DNA of 64,000 nt from Globodera rostochiensis. Its lineage: Eukaryota; Nematoda; Chromadorea; Rhabditida; Heteroderidae. Where the stretch lies: positions 3,854,142 to 3,918,141 of the forward strand of contig JAEVLN010000005.1 of the NCBI GenBank assembly GCA_018350325.1. The letters run 5' to 3'. This document shows, piece after piece, positions 11,386 to 21,270 of this stretch. The notes beneath the pieces are model-generated. The model worked only from the letters and a program-made list of their open reading frames with translations, did no database searches and had not been told where the DNA came from. The stretch's first letter is position 1; every line of letters starts with the position of its first letter. The translations under genes and the position numbers were made by a program.

Positions 11386-11886
11386 TCAACCCTGGTGTAC
11401 AAAAATTTCAAGCATGCGGCAATTTATCATTCGCATGTTTTCATCAAAATTCAAGCACTTAAATTCAACATCAGAGGGCATTGTTTCACCACGATGGTGT
11501 ACGCGAACATGTTGTTGGCAGTGTCCGACCCCATAGATGACATATGGGAACTCCGCTGGACAGAACGGACACTTATACAGGCTCAGACGCAAATGTCTTA
11601 ACGACTCGAACAATAAAAAATTAACTTGACGTGGAAAAAAACTTACACAACATTGGTATGATGCGCTTGGGCCGCGAGGTGGTAATAACCCGAACATATT
11701 GTGCATTTTTCTGGCCCCGTTCTTCCATTATGAGTATTTGCCAATACCTGATGAAACGTTTTTTATTCGAACCTAAAATATCTTTACCTTCTCAATTCCT
11801 CGAACACACCCCCAGAAGGCGTTGTGGATCCAAATCGAGACCTCGACGATTTTTTCGGGCGAGTTTTGTTTCTTTATGTTTTCCAT
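11386..11886 (-). CDS. Small C2H2 zinc-finger protein of the Polinton
   Basis: Three exons on the minus strand, 11886-11788, 11747-11647 and 11596-11386 (99+101+211 = 411 nt), give 136 aa with GT-AG introns. The second exon has a finger-like CTICSGYYHLAAQAHH. The third has a classical finger, YKCPFC, then a 12-residue loop, H-x3-H (GHCQQHVRVHH). It lies tail to tail with the integrase. C2H2 proteins of this size could bind DNA or the TIRs; no function is known to me. The start ATG at 11886 is chosen because it opens the frame into a good donor (AAG-GTAAAG). The first intron is short (40 nt). Confidence 0.6.
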
Positions 11887-12105
11887 ATGGCCCAATTCGT
11901 AACTAATATTCACTAAAAAAACGGTTTTTGAATAAATAAATACAAACAGGGAGAATAGGCGGTAAATACGATCAATAAAATTGAAAAGTCAAAACTGAAA
12001 AAAAGGAAGGCCGTGCGGGGACCCAACGCTCATGGGCGAAGATAACAATCTATGCAGAGAGAGAGTTCGAGATTTTTCAAAATTTTCAAAGGTCCTTAAC
12101 ACAAA

Positions 12106-12195
12106 CCCCCATCATATCGAATAGAAGATCTCACGGAAGACCATATTATTGGCATTTTCTATGATCAAGAGCTAGTAGTTACGCTGTCAAATTAA
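12106..12195 (+). pseudogene. Integrase C-terminal relic inside the Polinton
   Basis: The frame PPSYRIEDL, then IIGIFYDQELV, ends at TAA 12193-12195. It matches the integrase segment AYRIDDLNGDEIKGIFYNQELV, but stops before the chromodomain. Just upstream (12070-12105) similarity continues weakly with a frame change. A second integrase tail in an element with an intact integrase suggests an earlier recombination between elements. Its stop overlaps the end of the convergent gene 12192-12800. Confidence 0.7.
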
Positions 12196-12800
12196 TCCCC
12201 AGTATTAAATTCATCATATACATATTCGGCTTGACCAGGAGGAGTAGGTACCGGTCTCGGCCTATTATTTCTCTCTCTCTGAGGCGCCCCCCCATTCCTA
12301 AGGATTTTATTTGCTAATTCTGCTATCCCCAGATCCGAAGGTGTGTAGGCGGCACGAAAGACTTCTCCAACCTTTTTTCTATATTGTTTAACCGTATCTA
12401 AAATTGTTTTTGCCTCGTCCGCCAGTTCCCTACATTTAGTTAGGTCTTTTCGGTCTAAGCATTTCTCCATTTCATTCTCTATTTTTTCTATTTTAACTGA
12501 TTCCCCATTAACATTGTTTGTTATACTAAGTACTTTATCCACTCCCTCCTTAAGCCTGCCGAACCACATTTTTCTGCCCTCATTATTTGGCCCTCTTCTC
12601 ATATTTCTTTGAGCATCAATAATTATAGTTCTTGACGTTATGTCAAAGTCACGAGCGTCTCTGACCAGTCTTCCAACCTCTTCAACAGATTTTTCTATTG
12701 ATCTCCGGGCGGAATCCATTTGTTGTATTTCTTCTTTTGTAAGGCAAATACATCCTTCAAAAACGGGCATTAAAATTAAAAATAAAACTAAAAACAACAT
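12192..12800 (-). CDS. Putative secreted or membrane-anchored coiled-coil protein of the Polinton
   Basis: 202 aa, single exon. Residues 1-19 are strongly hydrophobic (MLFLVLFLILMPVFEGC), a signal peptide or lipidated/membrane anchor. Residues 22-160 are charged and helical with heptad-like spacing (SIEKSVEEVGRLVRDARDFD; ENEMEKCLDRKDLTKCRELA). The C-terminus is Pro/Arg rich (PRPVPTPPGQ). It resembles its neighbour at 13237-13701 in helix pattern and a Cys-containing segment, so the two may be paralogues. I do not recognise the family. An element-encoded protein with a signal peptide is unusual if the element only lives in the nucleus. Confidence 0.6.
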   Translation of the reverse strand: MLFLVLFLILMPVFEGCICLTKEEIQQMDSARRSIEKSVEEVGRLVRDARDFDITSRTIIIDAQRNMRRGPNNEGRKMWFGRLKEGVDKVLSITNNVNGESVKIEKIENEMEKCLDRKDLTKCRELADEAKTILDTVKQYRKKVGEVFRAAYTPSDLGIAELANKILRNGGAPQRERNNRPRPVPTPPGQAEYVYDEFNTGD

Positions 12801-13236
12801 TTATTATTTTTTAATTCAATTTTTTATTATCTTATTTAATTAGGCAATAATTATATTCTTTTATACCTTCTCATCAAAGTAAGAAATTTATTTTGGATTA
12901 ATAACAAACAAAAACCCATGCCCATATGGTATTCCGAACAAACCCTTCAAACCGTGGGGTGAACGACGAAACGGTGTGGTCATAGGGGCTACCCCTTTCC
13001 ATCTTTAATTGAGACCATCACGCTTATGCCTGAATGTCGAAATTTTTACAAACACTAGGTTCGGAAAGGAGAACATTTTGTTATTTGTTCCGTATAACGT
13101 TGACATTTTACATACCCCATCATAAAACATGCACACACTATCTTAAAGAACTTTTACCTGGTTTCACCTATTCGTGTTTCACCTGTTAGAATTTCGCCCA
13201 CTTCCAACAGCATATACAGTTTCTAGATTAAGATTA
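12801..13236. other. Spacer with GGTGAAA-type motifs
   Basis: No gene. At about 13155-13200 the plus strand reads 'cctggtttcacctattcgtg' and then 'tttcacctgttagaatttcg', that is three spaced TTTCACC/TTTCGCC words. The same words occur as clusters at 59910-60000, 62040-62120 and 62985-63070 in the other Polinton-like relic. Confidence 0.5.
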
Positions 13237-13701
13237 CTAGATATCTATAGACCGTAAAACCTCCACATGAACCCAATTTTCCAAACTCAGAACCCGCGAA
13301 TGAATTCGCTCAATTTCTATACCAAGATTTTTTGTTAGACCTTTCCGTTTAAACATTTTTCCCTCGAGTTCCCGCGCCCTATTAAAATCAGAACACTCCT
13401 GAATTTCGCGCAAGACCGTTTCCGCCCTGCCCATCTCTTCGGTTATTTTGTCTTTCACAGAGTATATTTCCCAAATTGAGTCAGAAAGTTTGAGAAACCA
13501 TTCTTGTACCTCCGGGACATTTGGCGCTTTTTTTCTACCTTCTACCGCCCTTGATAAAGCACCCCTAGCCGATCTTGCATAATCGTCGGCTTCAACTGTT
13601 AACGAGGTAATTTCCCCCCATAACCTTTCTATTTCGCTTTTTGAAGAATCTAACAGCATTTCTGCTGCTTTATCCTTTTTGTCAAATTGTTTTTGATTCA
13701 T
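13237..13701 (-). CDS. Coiled-coil protein of the Polinton
   Basis: 154 aa, single exon, predicted almost wholly helical: SSKSEIERLWGEITSLTVEA, then ADDYARSARGALSRAVEGRKK, and a C-terminal helix around IEIERIHSRVLSLENWVHVE. No signal peptide, unlike the neighbour 12192-12800, which it otherwise resembles. It is intact between the AT-hook gene and its possible paralogue, all on the minus strand. No family recognised; a structural or replication-accessory protein are both possible. Confidence 0.55.
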   Translation of the reverse strand: MNQKQFDKKDKAAEMLLDSSKSEIERLWGEITSLTVEADDYARSARGALSRAVEGRKKAPNVPEVQEWFLKLSDSIWEIYSVKDKITEEMGRAETVLREIQECSDFNRARELEGKMFKRKGLTKNLGIEIERIHSRVLSLENWVHVEVLRSIDI

Positions 13702-13787
13702 TTTGTATTTATTTTTTATTTGTATTTCTTTTATACTTTTCCCATTAAATAGTACACATTTGTCATGTTCGTTTTGCTTTTTATTCT

Positions 13788-13976
13788 TTATATATAGATA
13801 TTACATTGGTTATAATAAATATTAATTGTTCGTATTTTTGAATATTTTTTCTCGTCTTCCTTTAGTTTCTTTTCTTCCTTTAGTTTCGTTTCTTCGTTTA
13901 TTTTATTTTCTTCTTTATTTTTTACAACAATATTTTTGATATCCTTTTTAGGTCTTCCTCTTGCTTTTTGCTCCAT
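13788..13976 (-). CDS. Small basic AT-hook-like protein
   Basis: 62 aa. The N-terminus MEQKARGRPKKDIKN contains the AT-hook core RGRP followed by KK, which binds the minor groove of AT-rich DNA. Residues 20-45 are a run of Lys/Glu repeats (KLKEEKKLKEDEKK). It is short and low in complexity, so the coding status rests on the AT-hook, the intact frame and its position in a run of same-strand genes. The last residues (about 47 onward, TINIYYNQCNIYI) are AT-rich and may be read-through of a spliced end. Confidence 0.45.
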   Translation of the reverse strand: MEQKARGRPKKDIKNIVVKNKEENKINEETKLKEEKKLKEDEKKYSKIRTINIYYNQCNIYI

Positions 13977-14007
13977 TTTTTCTTATTTTTATATTATTTT
14001 CTTGTAT

Positions 14008-14208
14008 TTATACTTTCTTTTCTCTGTATGCAATAATTGTTGCTTCTTTATATTTGACTAGTTCATAAATTTCGATTTTTTGGTCTAAGAACAATCTTTG
14101 GAAATCCATGGGATCGTAAACTATTATGAGTTTGCACCCATAATTTTTAACTAGACCTATTAAGTTGATGCATTGTTCACGGAATTCGATAACGTTTCGC
14201 ATTTCCAT
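14008..14208 (-). CDS. Small hypothetical protein of the Polinton
   Basis: 66 aa: MEMRNVIEFREQCINLIGLV, then KNYGCKLIIVYDPMDFQRLF. The pattern of alternating helix and a short hydrophobic strand (CKLIIVYD) looks like a real small domain. The codons fit coding sequence better than the AT-rich flanks. No family recognised. Same strand and close spacing as its neighbours (31 bp to the AT-hook gene). Confidence 0.45.
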   Translation of the reverse strand: MEMRNVIEFREQCINLIGLVKNYGCKLIIVYDPMDFQRLFLDQKIEIYELVKYKEATIIAYREKKV

Positions 14209-14444
14209 TTTAATTTATTACTTCAACCCCTTCTATTTATACCTTTTTAAATTACAAAAATAAATCTTTTCAAAAAATTGCGCACGTTTCTCGCGCGCCG
14301 CACCTCCTTTCTCGCTTCAACGGATTATGACATTTTTTGCTAAATTGAAAAATAAAAAATGGAAGTTAATTTAATGAGGTATTTATATAGTGTAAGACAA
14401 ACAAATGAAAAAATAAACATTGACACATATTTAAAAAACTTTAT
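14209..14444. other. Spacer between small gene and polymerase 3' end
   Basis: AT-rich with a GC-rich patch at about 14275-14310 ('gcgcacgtttctcgcgcgcc'), which may be a promoter region for the minus-strand genes to its left. Nothing else seen. Confidence 0.35.
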
Positions 14445-17400
14445 TCAAAAATATCCAAAAGGTAAAACGTTCCACTCCTGATCAATAATTCCCTTCTTCT
14501 GAACCGGTTTATAATCCTTTGCCAAATCCTCTGAGATGATCCGCCCATCGCGCTTCGGGCCGAATTTCCCCGGGTAGTGGAACGTCATTGTTTCTCCTTC
14601 CTTGTATTCCAAAATCATGCTTTTCAGCTCCTCAAAATCAATTTTATTGTTAAACGTCTGCGTAATCCCTCTTATTTTCGTCTTTTGCCAAACTTTCCCA
14701 TTCGTTTTACTTCTCAGCTTCAAAGAATACTGCTTTGGACCTCCAGAAACGAACTCTAAAATTTCGTTGTCCGCATACTCCCGAGTCATTTCTCTTAATT
14801 TAAATGTTATTAAATATTTGTGGTTTGGTTCTTACCCTAAAAATTTCCCCTCTTTTAGTGGACAAACACCCCTCGGGTGTGTGAAAATTAAAGAATCCGT
14901 GTCGCAGTATAGTAATTTGCACCCCTTGGTCCTATACACCTGCTCCATATATTCGTACAATTTAATCCTCGCAGCACTTGTGGTCCTAAAACTAGAAAAT
15001 TTTTGACGAAAATAGTTTCAAACTAACCACAAAGAGAGAATAATATTTGAGACCCGATGCTCGACTACAAAAGCCTCCTTCTTCTTTATCGATACTCGCA
15101 TAGTCTTTTTATCCTTTAACATAATGGGCTCCGACGTCTCGAGCTTGTCGTCTTGCAAAATCTTCTGCCACTCCTCCATACTTTTTAATATTTTATGCTC
15201 ACTCAGATTATTCCTCATCGAAAATTTTCCCCATAAGGAATTTAAGCCCAATTTCGCTATTAGCCTCAAGCCCGGGTTGAAGCAGATATTGTTGTAGTTC
15301 AAAACAATATCATATTTCGCCTTATACATCGCAATGAAAACCCTTTTCTCTTCTTCCGTCTTCACTTCGGCAGGCCATCCGGACGCTTCCACCTTTATCT
15401 TTAAGAACATCCTCACGTAGCCTTTGAACAACTGTGTGTCAAACGCCTCAAAATGATACGCCCTGTAAAAATGTATCACTCGGTAGCCCAACTCCAAAGC
15501 CTTCTTCAACTCAATAGACGTAAATGTGCCCAATATTGCCCTCTCCTCGGAGCTATGCCTACATTTCTTCACATCTTTCAACATTAGAAAGTCCTTTTTT
15601 TCATTCTTCGCACATTTACCACAATTCGGGAAAAGAAGCATATCGTCCAGATGCACAGGCAGAAGCGGATACTTTAATTTCTTCGGTGAAATGACTTTCA
15701 CTTTTAACAAACCATCGTAAGGCACATCATCTGGCTCCGTCCTTAAAAAATTTGACAGTTTTTTATGACGATGAAAAAAACATTTTATACCAAAGCACAT
15801 CTTCATCGCGTTTCACAATTTTTGGCACTCCAACGGGGTACGGCGTCTCATAATTTACCGCTGGATACAACGAGATTATATCAAACATCGAAATCTCCTC
15901 TTCTTCCGACTCCTGAGCATAAAGACAAAAGGGCATGGTTCTCCCACCCCCGTACGCATCTCTCGGATTTATGGGACCTTTGTCGGGCACACTTTCGAAA
16001 AACTTCTTCATCTCCCTATTACGCCTTAATTCCGCCCTAACGTCACATTCCTATAAATTTTTCCGATTAGATGTGTGAAATAAATTTACGAGTTAACTAA
16101 AAAATGTATCCAAGTTAGCTTTTATTAAAAAAGTTAACTTTAAAAACCTACCCAGACACAAAAAATTTATGTCTAGGGTAGCTGTTTCTTAAGCAATGCC
16201 TAATAAACACTTACCCAAACTTCCTCTACCGAGAAACTTTTGCAAAGTTCCCTCAGATTGTCCATTTTCATCTCCGTTCTAAGCAGTTTTTCTTCCATCG
16301 ATTTCCCATCGGGGCTTTTAGTCCAAGGCCTGTAACAACGCGGGCACCCATGAAATGCACAGCCTTGGAATTCGATGATCTTTTTCTGCTCCCCAATCAC
16401 ACAGTCCACTTTGTACCCCCCAAATTGAACCTCTCCTCCGTTACACGCATGCCGGACTTTCACTCCATCCCTATGCGCTAACCATTCAAAATACTTTACC
16501 GCTATCACACTCTGATTATCCGCCTTCTCATAACCACCCTCTGAGACTATCGGGATGTGCCTTTCCTTCAAAAATTTTGCACGAAATATGCCCATTGCCG
16601 TACTCGCGATCGTAATGTTGCTCTTCAATATGTCAAAACCATTTGGCGTCTCAGTGTCCTTTGTAATATCCAAAAACAATCTTCTAAACTTTAGAATCGC
16701 CGCCATAAGTATTTTTACATCGTTTTCGCAGTAAATTTTAAGTTGTTCGCCTAAAAAAAAAAATGATTTTGATTTTATTTGTGCATTTACCGAGTTCGAA
16801 TTCCGAATTTTTGTTTTCCTCGTACCAGACAACGAATTTTTCATATCCGGCTTCTGACATAGTTCCGGGACAATATTCTTCAATAGGGGGGAGGTGGGGG
16901 AGTCTGATCCCGAAGTGTGCATTCTTGTTGTATTTATGGGGAAAATAAAGTTTTGCAGGTATCCTAAGGTCCAAAGTCTTGGGCAAATCGGCAAGCTTGT
17001 TCTGACTTAACATCCAAAAATCGCGAAAATATAACTTGACCAATCGAATCTGATAAATTTTCAAGTCGTTCATCGACACTTGCGGGGAATATCCTTTTTC
17101 TACCAGACCGGTTAAAACAAAGTGCGAATCGTAACGACCTTGAAATTAAATAATTCTCGGGAAAAATTCAAGATTTATTTTACCGGCGTAGTGTGCGAAA
17201 GCAATCGTTTCCTCTTTTCTGAACCCCAAAATCCAATCAATAAAATCATTCAAAGGATCTGTCCCTTCCGCGGCAGACCATGTGTGCATTCTCGGCCCCG
17301 TTACACAAAGACCACAAGTATTCTTCTTTTGCCCTTCACATTCGCTGCAAGTCACAATGGCACTGATCAAATTTGGAATATGCTCCCCCGCCTCATTTGC

Positions 17401-18339
17401 AGTTGTTTCCATATCATACGCGACTATCCGATATCTCGGCAAAATCTGCTTCTGTCGAATTTTCTGAATGTGGCATTGTCTTCCCTGGTGATAAATTTTA
17501 CACAATTTGCAGAACTTCCCTCCTAAATTTAAAAAATATTTAAAATAGTTCAACTGATTCCTACCGCAGACGTGTTTAGAGCGCGTTTGGGAAACTTCTC
17601 CACATTTTTTACATTTTTTGTACTCTTTGCACGCCTGTTTTTTATGTGCTTCAAAACATTCCGAATTGTAAAAATCTCTGTTACAATCTCCGCATTTTAA
17701 CTCCACACCCGATTCTTTCACACACGGGAAACCTATACCCACCCTACAACAGTATTTGCATCTCTCCCTACACGCAATGCTATGTCGTTCTGGCCGATCA
17801 TAGGACACCTCGCAGCTCACACAATAATTCCGAACATTAAAAAACCGCTTCGCGCTTTTTATCCCATCCCAATGCCCTTTGTTCGCAATCACACAGACTT
17901 CATACTTTCGCACTCCGTTCCCTTTGAAAATTGGTTTAAGACCGGCTCTCTGAATGGAGGTACGTAAAAAAAGCTTTGTAAAAATTTTGCACCCTACCAC
18001 ATCAAACGCGACAATCCTGAACATGCCCGGGAAAGCAGTATCCCAAAAAGCTTGTACCGACTCGAGTTTCTCAATTCCATATTTTTTTTCATTTCCATCG
18101 AGTTCCAGTTTTCGCATCAATTCTGAGACCGTTTCCTGTTGTTTTTTCTCTTGTTTCATCAAATACCGAAACTTGTCGTTGGTATTCTCATTGCCAATCA
18201 TTTGGTAATTTCGGGCAAGCTCCAAAGCGTAGAACAAACTAAGCTTTCCCTTTGGTGCTAAAATCGTCCCCAATTCTCTTACTCCGTCTTCCTTGCGAAT
18301 GTCATTGATAGCTTTAAGAAAAAGGTTTGATGAGGCCAT
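14445..18339 (-). CDS. Protein-primed family B DNA polymerase of the Polinton, intact
   Basis: Nine exons: 18339-17998, 17949-17565, 17522-17184, 17138-16791, 16750-16215, 16050-15791, 15741-15028, 14985-14836 and 14793-14445. They sum to 3423 nt and give 1140 aa with no stop; all introns are GT-AG, mostly 40-50 nt. Order: N-terminal domain; Cys/His-rich clusters (YDRPERHSIACRERCKYCC); exonuclease I (YDMETTA), II (GRYDSHF) and III (YCENDV); an inserted nuclease-like segment (FQGCAFHGCPRCY); palm motif A (FDIISLYPAVN), motif B (LGLNSLWGKF) and motif C (YCDTDSL); C-terminal FVSGGPKQYSLKLRSK. All catalytic Asp residues are present. It would replicate the element from a protein primer. The terminal protein itself was not identified; the N-terminal region is a candidate. 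Confidence 0.93.
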
Positions 18340-18519
18340 TTTAGCTGAAAATATGGTTAGAAAAAAACTTTAATGGGCAAGAACGATATATCGCTGCAAA
18401 GGAAACAAAATAAAATAAGAGAACATAATAAATCAATATTTATTCGAAAGAAAAAAGTTCATTGGGCGGAGACAGATAGACCTAAAGATAATAAGTTTTT
18501 TATGTTTTGGGTTTTATTT

Positions 18520-18990
18520 TTATTTTTCACCAGTTGCAGAGGAACAATAGGTTGTAACAATGAAGGAGACCTCCTGTTCGAACAAATTTATTTCTTTGTA
18601 CGATCGGTCCAACTTCATTAGCTCATTCAGGACTAGTTCCGGCGTGTTTTGGTGTTTTGGTCTAGGGGGGATGATGATCGGGTCCGTAATCTCCTTAATG
18701 TACAGGTTTAGAGAAATTTTTTCAATTTTGTCTTCCGTTTTACACCCCTCATCTATTAGTTTTTGAATGGTTTGCTTGAAGGCTTCAACTGCGGTGACAT
18801 CTGGAGGTTTCTTGAAATAAAAACGAGTGACGTGTTTTTTAATGCCGAAGTTATCATATTCTTTAACGTTGTGCGAAATCTCCTCATAATATTTGATGTC
18901 GTCCAGGGCCGGAGTTTGTTTAAAATAATTTTTTATATTACGGGCTTTCCTAATATTTGGAGGGGTGTCGAGAAAGTTTTTCTTCGGCAT
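18520..18990 (-). CDS. Conserved protein encoded just upstream of Polinton polymerase B
   Basis: 156 aa, single exon, 180 bp ahead of the polymerase start on the same strand. The central region FGIKKHVTRFYFKKPP, then DPIIIPPRPK and NTPELVLNELMKLDRS, is of a type I recall in proteins encoded next to polymerase in other Polintons. No catalytic motif is visible. The decayed copy at 8505-8773 sits in the same place in the older element, so the pairing is ancient within this lineage. A role in replication (for example with the priming protein) is inferred only from position. Confidence 0.65.
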   Translation of the reverse strand: MPKKNFLDTPPNIRKARNIKNYFKQTPALDDIKYYEEISHNVKEYDNFGIKKHVTRFYFKKPPDVTAVEAFKQTIQKLIDEGCKTEDKIEKISLNLYIKEITDPIIIPPRPKHQNTPELVLNELMKLDRSYKEINLFEQEVSFIVTTYCSSATGEK

Positions 18991-19597
18991 TACAGAATAA
19001 ACTAAATGAAATTTTAATTTGCGGAGGGAGAGCGGAGTGGGGAATTATTAATGGAAAATGACCGGAATGACGAAGTAGGCGGACCACGCCGATTGCGAAA
19101 GTGCCGTTTGGTGACTGGCACAAGAAAAGACCAAAACTTTGAACGAAGATGATTGATGTGCCGAAAAGTGGCTCAAACTAGCACGGAGGAGAGGGGCATG
19201 ATCGTGCCAAGGAACGAATGGACTGGCTATTGCGAAATTGCCGTTTAGTGTACTGGCACTCTGCAGAATAAGGACCGAAACTTTGAATAATAGTGGTTGA
19301 TGTGCGGAATTGCCCACCTGTCATGCGCGGAAAATGAAACTTAAAAAGCGAAAGTTACCGATGATTGATGCCAGCGATCCGAAATAAATGGCCTCCAAAC
19401 GGGGAAGGTGGACGGGTGATTGACAGATGCAAAATGGAGCAGCTGTTTCAAAATAGTGTAAAATATTGTGGAATTTTTAGACCGATAAAGAGAGCAAACA
19501 AAAATTTTTTTAATATTTTTAACAGATATCATTATCTAAAAGTAGAAATCTTTATTTATTCTCGTATTATTTAAGAAGTCGTGGACATATAAATGTG
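18991..19597. repeat. Spacer with a duplicated hairpin-bearing unit
   Basis: No gene. Two diverged copies of a unit of about 75-80 bp lie at 19089-19165 and 19227-19310. Each begins 'attgcgaaa', carries an inverted pair GTGCC/GGCAC or TGCC/GGCA around 'gtttggtgact' or 'gtttagtgtact', then 'accaaaactttgaa' and 'gttgatgtg'. A single hairpin in each copy is likely. Confidence 0.55.
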
Positions 19598-20234
19598 TTA
19601 CAATATTGTATCCTCGTTTGGGTCTATAGTACCTGCTGTCTCTCTAAGAATTTTTTTCGTATAGGCTAAGAAATTCGGTCCGTGATCGGTTCTTCTTGGC
19701 CATTTTAACCTATCAATGTGGAACACGGCAAGATGTGAAGCTTCATGGGCGACACTTTGTATAAGACGTTTCATCGAATATGGGTGTGAAAAATGTCCTC
19801 GATGTAATTCTATTTCATATGGTGTACACTGGGCCCAAACAGTGTCATCCTCGCACCAACAGAATTTAATTTTATTTGTCGGCAATTTTCCTTAAATTTT
19901 TAATCCGCATGATTTATTTTTTCCTTTTACCTCTAAAGAACCAATGGTTTATCCTCAGAAGAATTTGATGACATTTTCGCCAGAAATCATTCAATTTTAA
20001 AGAAACATTTGTGTTTAACAGCCTTGTAAGGCGGAGATGTATCCTTTTTTTTGGCACCGGTGTACAAGAAACGCTGATTTTTCGAATATTTTTAAACAAA
20101 TTATTTTTCGGTGTATTTTTTTTAGGAGCTTTCGGCATTATTACTTTTGATTCGGGGTTTTTAGTAAATTCAATCCGCGTTACTTTTATCTGGGCGTTAA
20201 TCTCGAACAGACAGCAAAAATGTATGTCTCGCAT
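19598..20234 (-). CDS. SprT/Spartan-like zinc metalloprotease of the Polinton
   Basis: Two exons, 20234-19931 and 19890-19598 (304+293 = 597 nt, 198 aa), with a 40-nt GT-AG intron. A second ATG (MPKAPKKN) in exon 1 may be the real start. The basic N-terminal tail (about residues 33-70) leads into a SprT-like domain: LNDFWRKCHQILLRINHWFF then GKL before the Cys-Trp-Cys segment, the zinc motif HEASH, and the third ligand in TDHGPNF, which matches the HG-P-x-F pattern of Spartan. The family cleaves proteins crosslinked to DNA. The C-terminus IDPNEDTIL is shared with the relic at 5968-6237. No zinc ribbon follows, so it is smaller than host Spartan. Function in the element is inferred. Confidence 0.75.
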
Positions 20235-20349
20235 TCATCACCAACTAATAGCTTTCTTCTTCAATCCGTGTTCATCTATCATATACTTCGTCATTATCAA
20301 GAAAACGCATCAAAATAGGGGAATTATTATCAGAATAACCGGGGAAATT

Positions 20350-20599
20350 TCACCCGAAATTGCGTGCTGGCCCTATGGGTGAGCCGACGATTGCTGCTGT
20401 CGTCGGGTCGCTGCGCCAACGGAGGAAGCACGCCCACAGGGCACCCTAACGGCTGTGCTGGCGTCTGTGCGTCGTTTTGGTCAATGTGCCAGCCCATACA
20501 CAGTGGGCATATGTCCGTCAACAACAAACGGAGGCATGTGGTGTTGCCCACACTGACTCAACTGGACAGCAGGTAGGTGGTGAATTGGTATCACTTGGG
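20350..20599 (-). other. ITS1, proximal part of the rDNA segment
   Basis: Directly after the 18S 3' end on the minus strand, GC-rich sequence of about 250 bp begins 'acccaagtgataccaattca' and includes 'ccacctacctgctgtccagt'. This resembles ITS1 of cyst nematodes as I remember it. It fades into AT-rich element sequence around 20340-20380, so the spacer is truncated and neither 5.8S nor 28S follows. The exact junction cannot be fixed without an rDNA reference. Confidence 0.7.
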
Positions 20600-20751
20600 T
20601 AATGATCCAGCAGCAGGTTCACCTACAGCTACCTTGTTACGACTTTTGCCCGGTTCAAGCCACTGCGATTAAATCGGTTCCAATCAACGCGACGACCGAA
20701 GCCGACACGCATAATCGTCCCCGAGTTTCTCGAAATGGCTCAGTCCCGGGC

Positions 20752-20786
<35 letters not shown>

Positions 20787-21221
20787 TTCAGAGCGAGTTG
20801 ATGACTCGCCCCTACAAGGAATTCCTCGTTCACGGACAATAATTGCAATGTCCGATCCCAATCACGGCAAATTTTCACCGGTTTACCAACCCCTTTCGGG
20901 GAAGGACAAGCACGCTGATTTTGCCAGTGTAGCGCGCGTGCAGCCCCGGACATCTAAGGGCATCACAGACCTGTTATTGCTCAATTTCGTGCGGCTGAAC
21001 ACCGAAAATCCCTCTAAGAAGTTGTGCCCACAGCAGCAATGAGCCAACTATTTAGTAGGCTAGAGTCTCGCTCGTTATCGGAATAAACCAGACAAATCGC
21101 TCCACGAACTAAGAACGGCCATGCACCACCATCCACCGAATCATGAAAAAGCTATCAATCTGTCAATCCTTACGGTGTCCGGGCCGGGTGAGTTTCCCCG
21201 TGTTGAGTCAAATTAAGCCGC

Positions 21222-21270
<49 letters not shown>

